NCBI GenBank assembly: GCA_002336895.1
Contig: DDFC01000030.1
Coordinates: 121,236-128,449, forward strand
DNA: 7,214 nt
Direction: 5' to 3'
Origin: Verrucomicrobiaceae bacterium UBA1938
GTDB lineage: Bacteria > Verrucomicrobiota > Verrucomicrobiia > Verrucomicrobiales > Verrucomicrobiaceae
Made by a program: the position numbers and the translations under genes. How positions within the stretch are numbered: position 1 is the stretch's first letter; each line of letters opens with the position of its first letter. The notes beneath the pieces are model-generated. The model ran no database searches, was not told where the DNA came from, and was given only the letters and a program-made list of their open reading frames with translations. Positions 6,560 to 7,214 of this stretch are shown here, in pieces.

Positions 6560-6583
6560 CAGTATTTATTCCTAGCCAAGCTC

Positions 6584-7214
6584 ATGAATATTCAGATCGC
6601 CCCGCTACAGGCCGATTTTGCGGCAGCTGCTGCCCGATGGCAGGCGTCTCAGTGTCCGGTCCGACTGCCGGGAGGCTGGGTACGCGGGCTTTTCGCGGTG
6701 TGCGCCTGGCTGGCGTTCGCCGCCTCATCCGCGTTCGCCCAGGGCTACCAATGGAGCAACTTCGTGGGGAAGCCCGGGGGGCCGGGTGCCGTGGATGGCT
6801 CCGGCACTGCCGCACGGTTCTACTACCCAAAGGGAGTGGCGGTGGACAGCAGCGGAAGCACCTATGTGGCGGACCAAAACAACCACACCATTCGCAAGGT
6901 GACGGCTGACGGGGTGGTGACCACGCTGGCGGGACGGGCAGGGGTCAGCGGGAGCAGTGATGGCACGGGCGACACCGCGCGATTCCACTTTCCGGCTGGC
7001 GTGGCGGTAGATGCCAGCATGAACGTCTATGTGGCAGACCAAAACAACCAGACGATCCGCAAAGTGACGCCAGCCGGGGTGGTGACCACACTGGCGGGTC
7101 TGGCGGGCAGCTATGGCAACAGCAATGGTACGGGCAGCGGCGCACGGTTTTCTTTCCCCTGCGGCGTGGCGGTGGATGGCAGCGGGAATGTCTATGTGGC
7201 GGACAGCTCCAACA
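6584..7214 (+). CDS. Exported NHL-repeat beta-propeller protein, N-terminal part
   Basis: The open frame runs from the ATG at 6584 past the window end; 210 residues are visible. A hydrophobic signal segment, GLFAVCAWLAFAASSAFAQ (about 35-53), ends in a good signal peptidase I site, AFA before Q53. It is preceded by an unusually long N-terminal stretch of about 34 residues, so the start is less certain than the frame. NHL-type blades follow with a strict 55-residue period, with anchor RF at 78, 133 and 188. Each has P-x-GVAVD, then YVAD, then, in the complete ones, TIRKVT and GVVTTLAG. Such repeats form extracellular or periplasmic propellers used for binding; some relatives are lactonases, but no catalytic site can be placed here. 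Verrucomicrobial proteins of this type are often very large. The gene is divergent from the oxidoreductase. No Shine-Dalgarno site is visible. Confidence 0.85.
   Translation, partial: MNIQIAPLQADFAAAAARWQASQCPVRLPGGWVRGLFAVCAWLAFAASSAFAQGYQWSNFVGKPGGPGAVDGSGTAARFYYPKGVAVDSSGSTYVADQNNHTIRKVTADGVVTTLAGRAGVSGSSDGTGDTARFHFPAGVAVDASMNVYVADQNNQTIRKVTPAGVVTTLAGLAGSYGNSNGTGSGARFSFPCGVAVDGSGNVYVADSSN
6815..7214 (+). repeat. 165-bp tandem coding repeats of the NHL protein
   Basis: The word GTGGCGGT recurs at 6836, 7001 and 7166, exactly 165 bp apart, and the flanking sequence follows. For 6865-6936 against the segment 165 bp later I count about 10 differences in 72 bases, so the units are similar in DNA as well as protein. 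The array runs off the window. Confidence 0.8.

Larger units (their letters stand above)
6265..6583. other. Divergent non-coding region with repeats and hairpins
   Basis: These 319 bases lie between the divergent oxidoreductase and NHL-protein genes. The left third (6271-6356) has reiterated words: TGAGCGAA at 6280 and 6324, AATCCGA at 6286 and 6348, and a 6-bp hairpin CATTCG/CGAATG at 6339-6356. The right part holds three further hairpins (6451-6465, 6511-6526, 6541-6559) and an AT-rich patch near 6488-6502 that could contain a -10 element. A decamer, GCTCATGAAT, occurs at 6417 and again across the NHL start at 6580. A 67-codon minus-strand frame (6382-6585) has no recognisable similarity and is not called. 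Confidence 0.5.

Noticed and set aside
6382..6585. 67-codon minus-strand open frame
   Set aside because: No ribosome binding site, no recognisable similarity, and it overlaps hairpins in a divergent promoter region. It cannot be excluded but is not supported.

Overview
The window looks like a chromosomal segment of a free-living, moderately GC-rich bacterium. The best guess is the Verrucomicrobia/Planctomycetes side of the PVC group. This is an inference from gene content: a GxxExxY protein, a ceramidase-fold enzyme beside an enolase-superfamily dehydratase, a secreted Asp-box-type propeller protein, an NHL-repeat protein, and genes mostly lacking clear Shine-Dalgarno sites. No rRNA, tRNA, CRISPR array or transposase gene is visible.

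Layout. (1) 1-885: a GxxExxY-family gene (29-814, +) bracketed by short repeats built from the 12-mer GGTARAATGATG in 15-bp periods. There are three copies, at 1-24, 810-836 and 862-885. (2) 881-3486, minus strand: a two-gene operon with a 4-nt ATGA overlap, encoding a cytoplasmic neutral-ceramidase-fold protein and then a mandelate racemase/D-galactonate dehydratase-type enzyme with all catalytic residues. (3) 3487-3636: a divergent control region with a perfect 19-bp inverted repeat. (4) 3637-5196, plus strand: an exported Asp-box-type, glycoside-hydrolase-like protein. (5) 5212-6264, minus strand: a DAO-type FAD oxidoreductase, convergent with gene 4 and 15 nt from it. (6) 6265-6583: a non-coding divergent region with several small hairpins and a patch of reiterated short words. 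(7) 6584 to the window end, plus strand: the start of an exported NHL-repeat protein with 165-bp (55-residue) repeats, cut by the window edge.

How the genes may work together. Genes 2 and 4 look like a small carbohydrate-use locus. The exported propeller protein could act on a polymer or glycoside outside the cytoplasm. The two coupled cytoplasmic enzymes could process the released product, one by hydrolysis and one by dehydrating a sugar acid. The substrate cannot be read from the sequence. The oxidoreductase and NHL genes have no evident link to this pathway.

The most unusual part is the left end. A PD-(D/E)XK-like gene sits between REP-like repeats in inverted orientation. One repeat supplies the stop codon of that gene, and the next supplies the stop codon of the convergent dehydratase gene. 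This resembles the layout of REP-associated elements, but the enzyme is from a different family.
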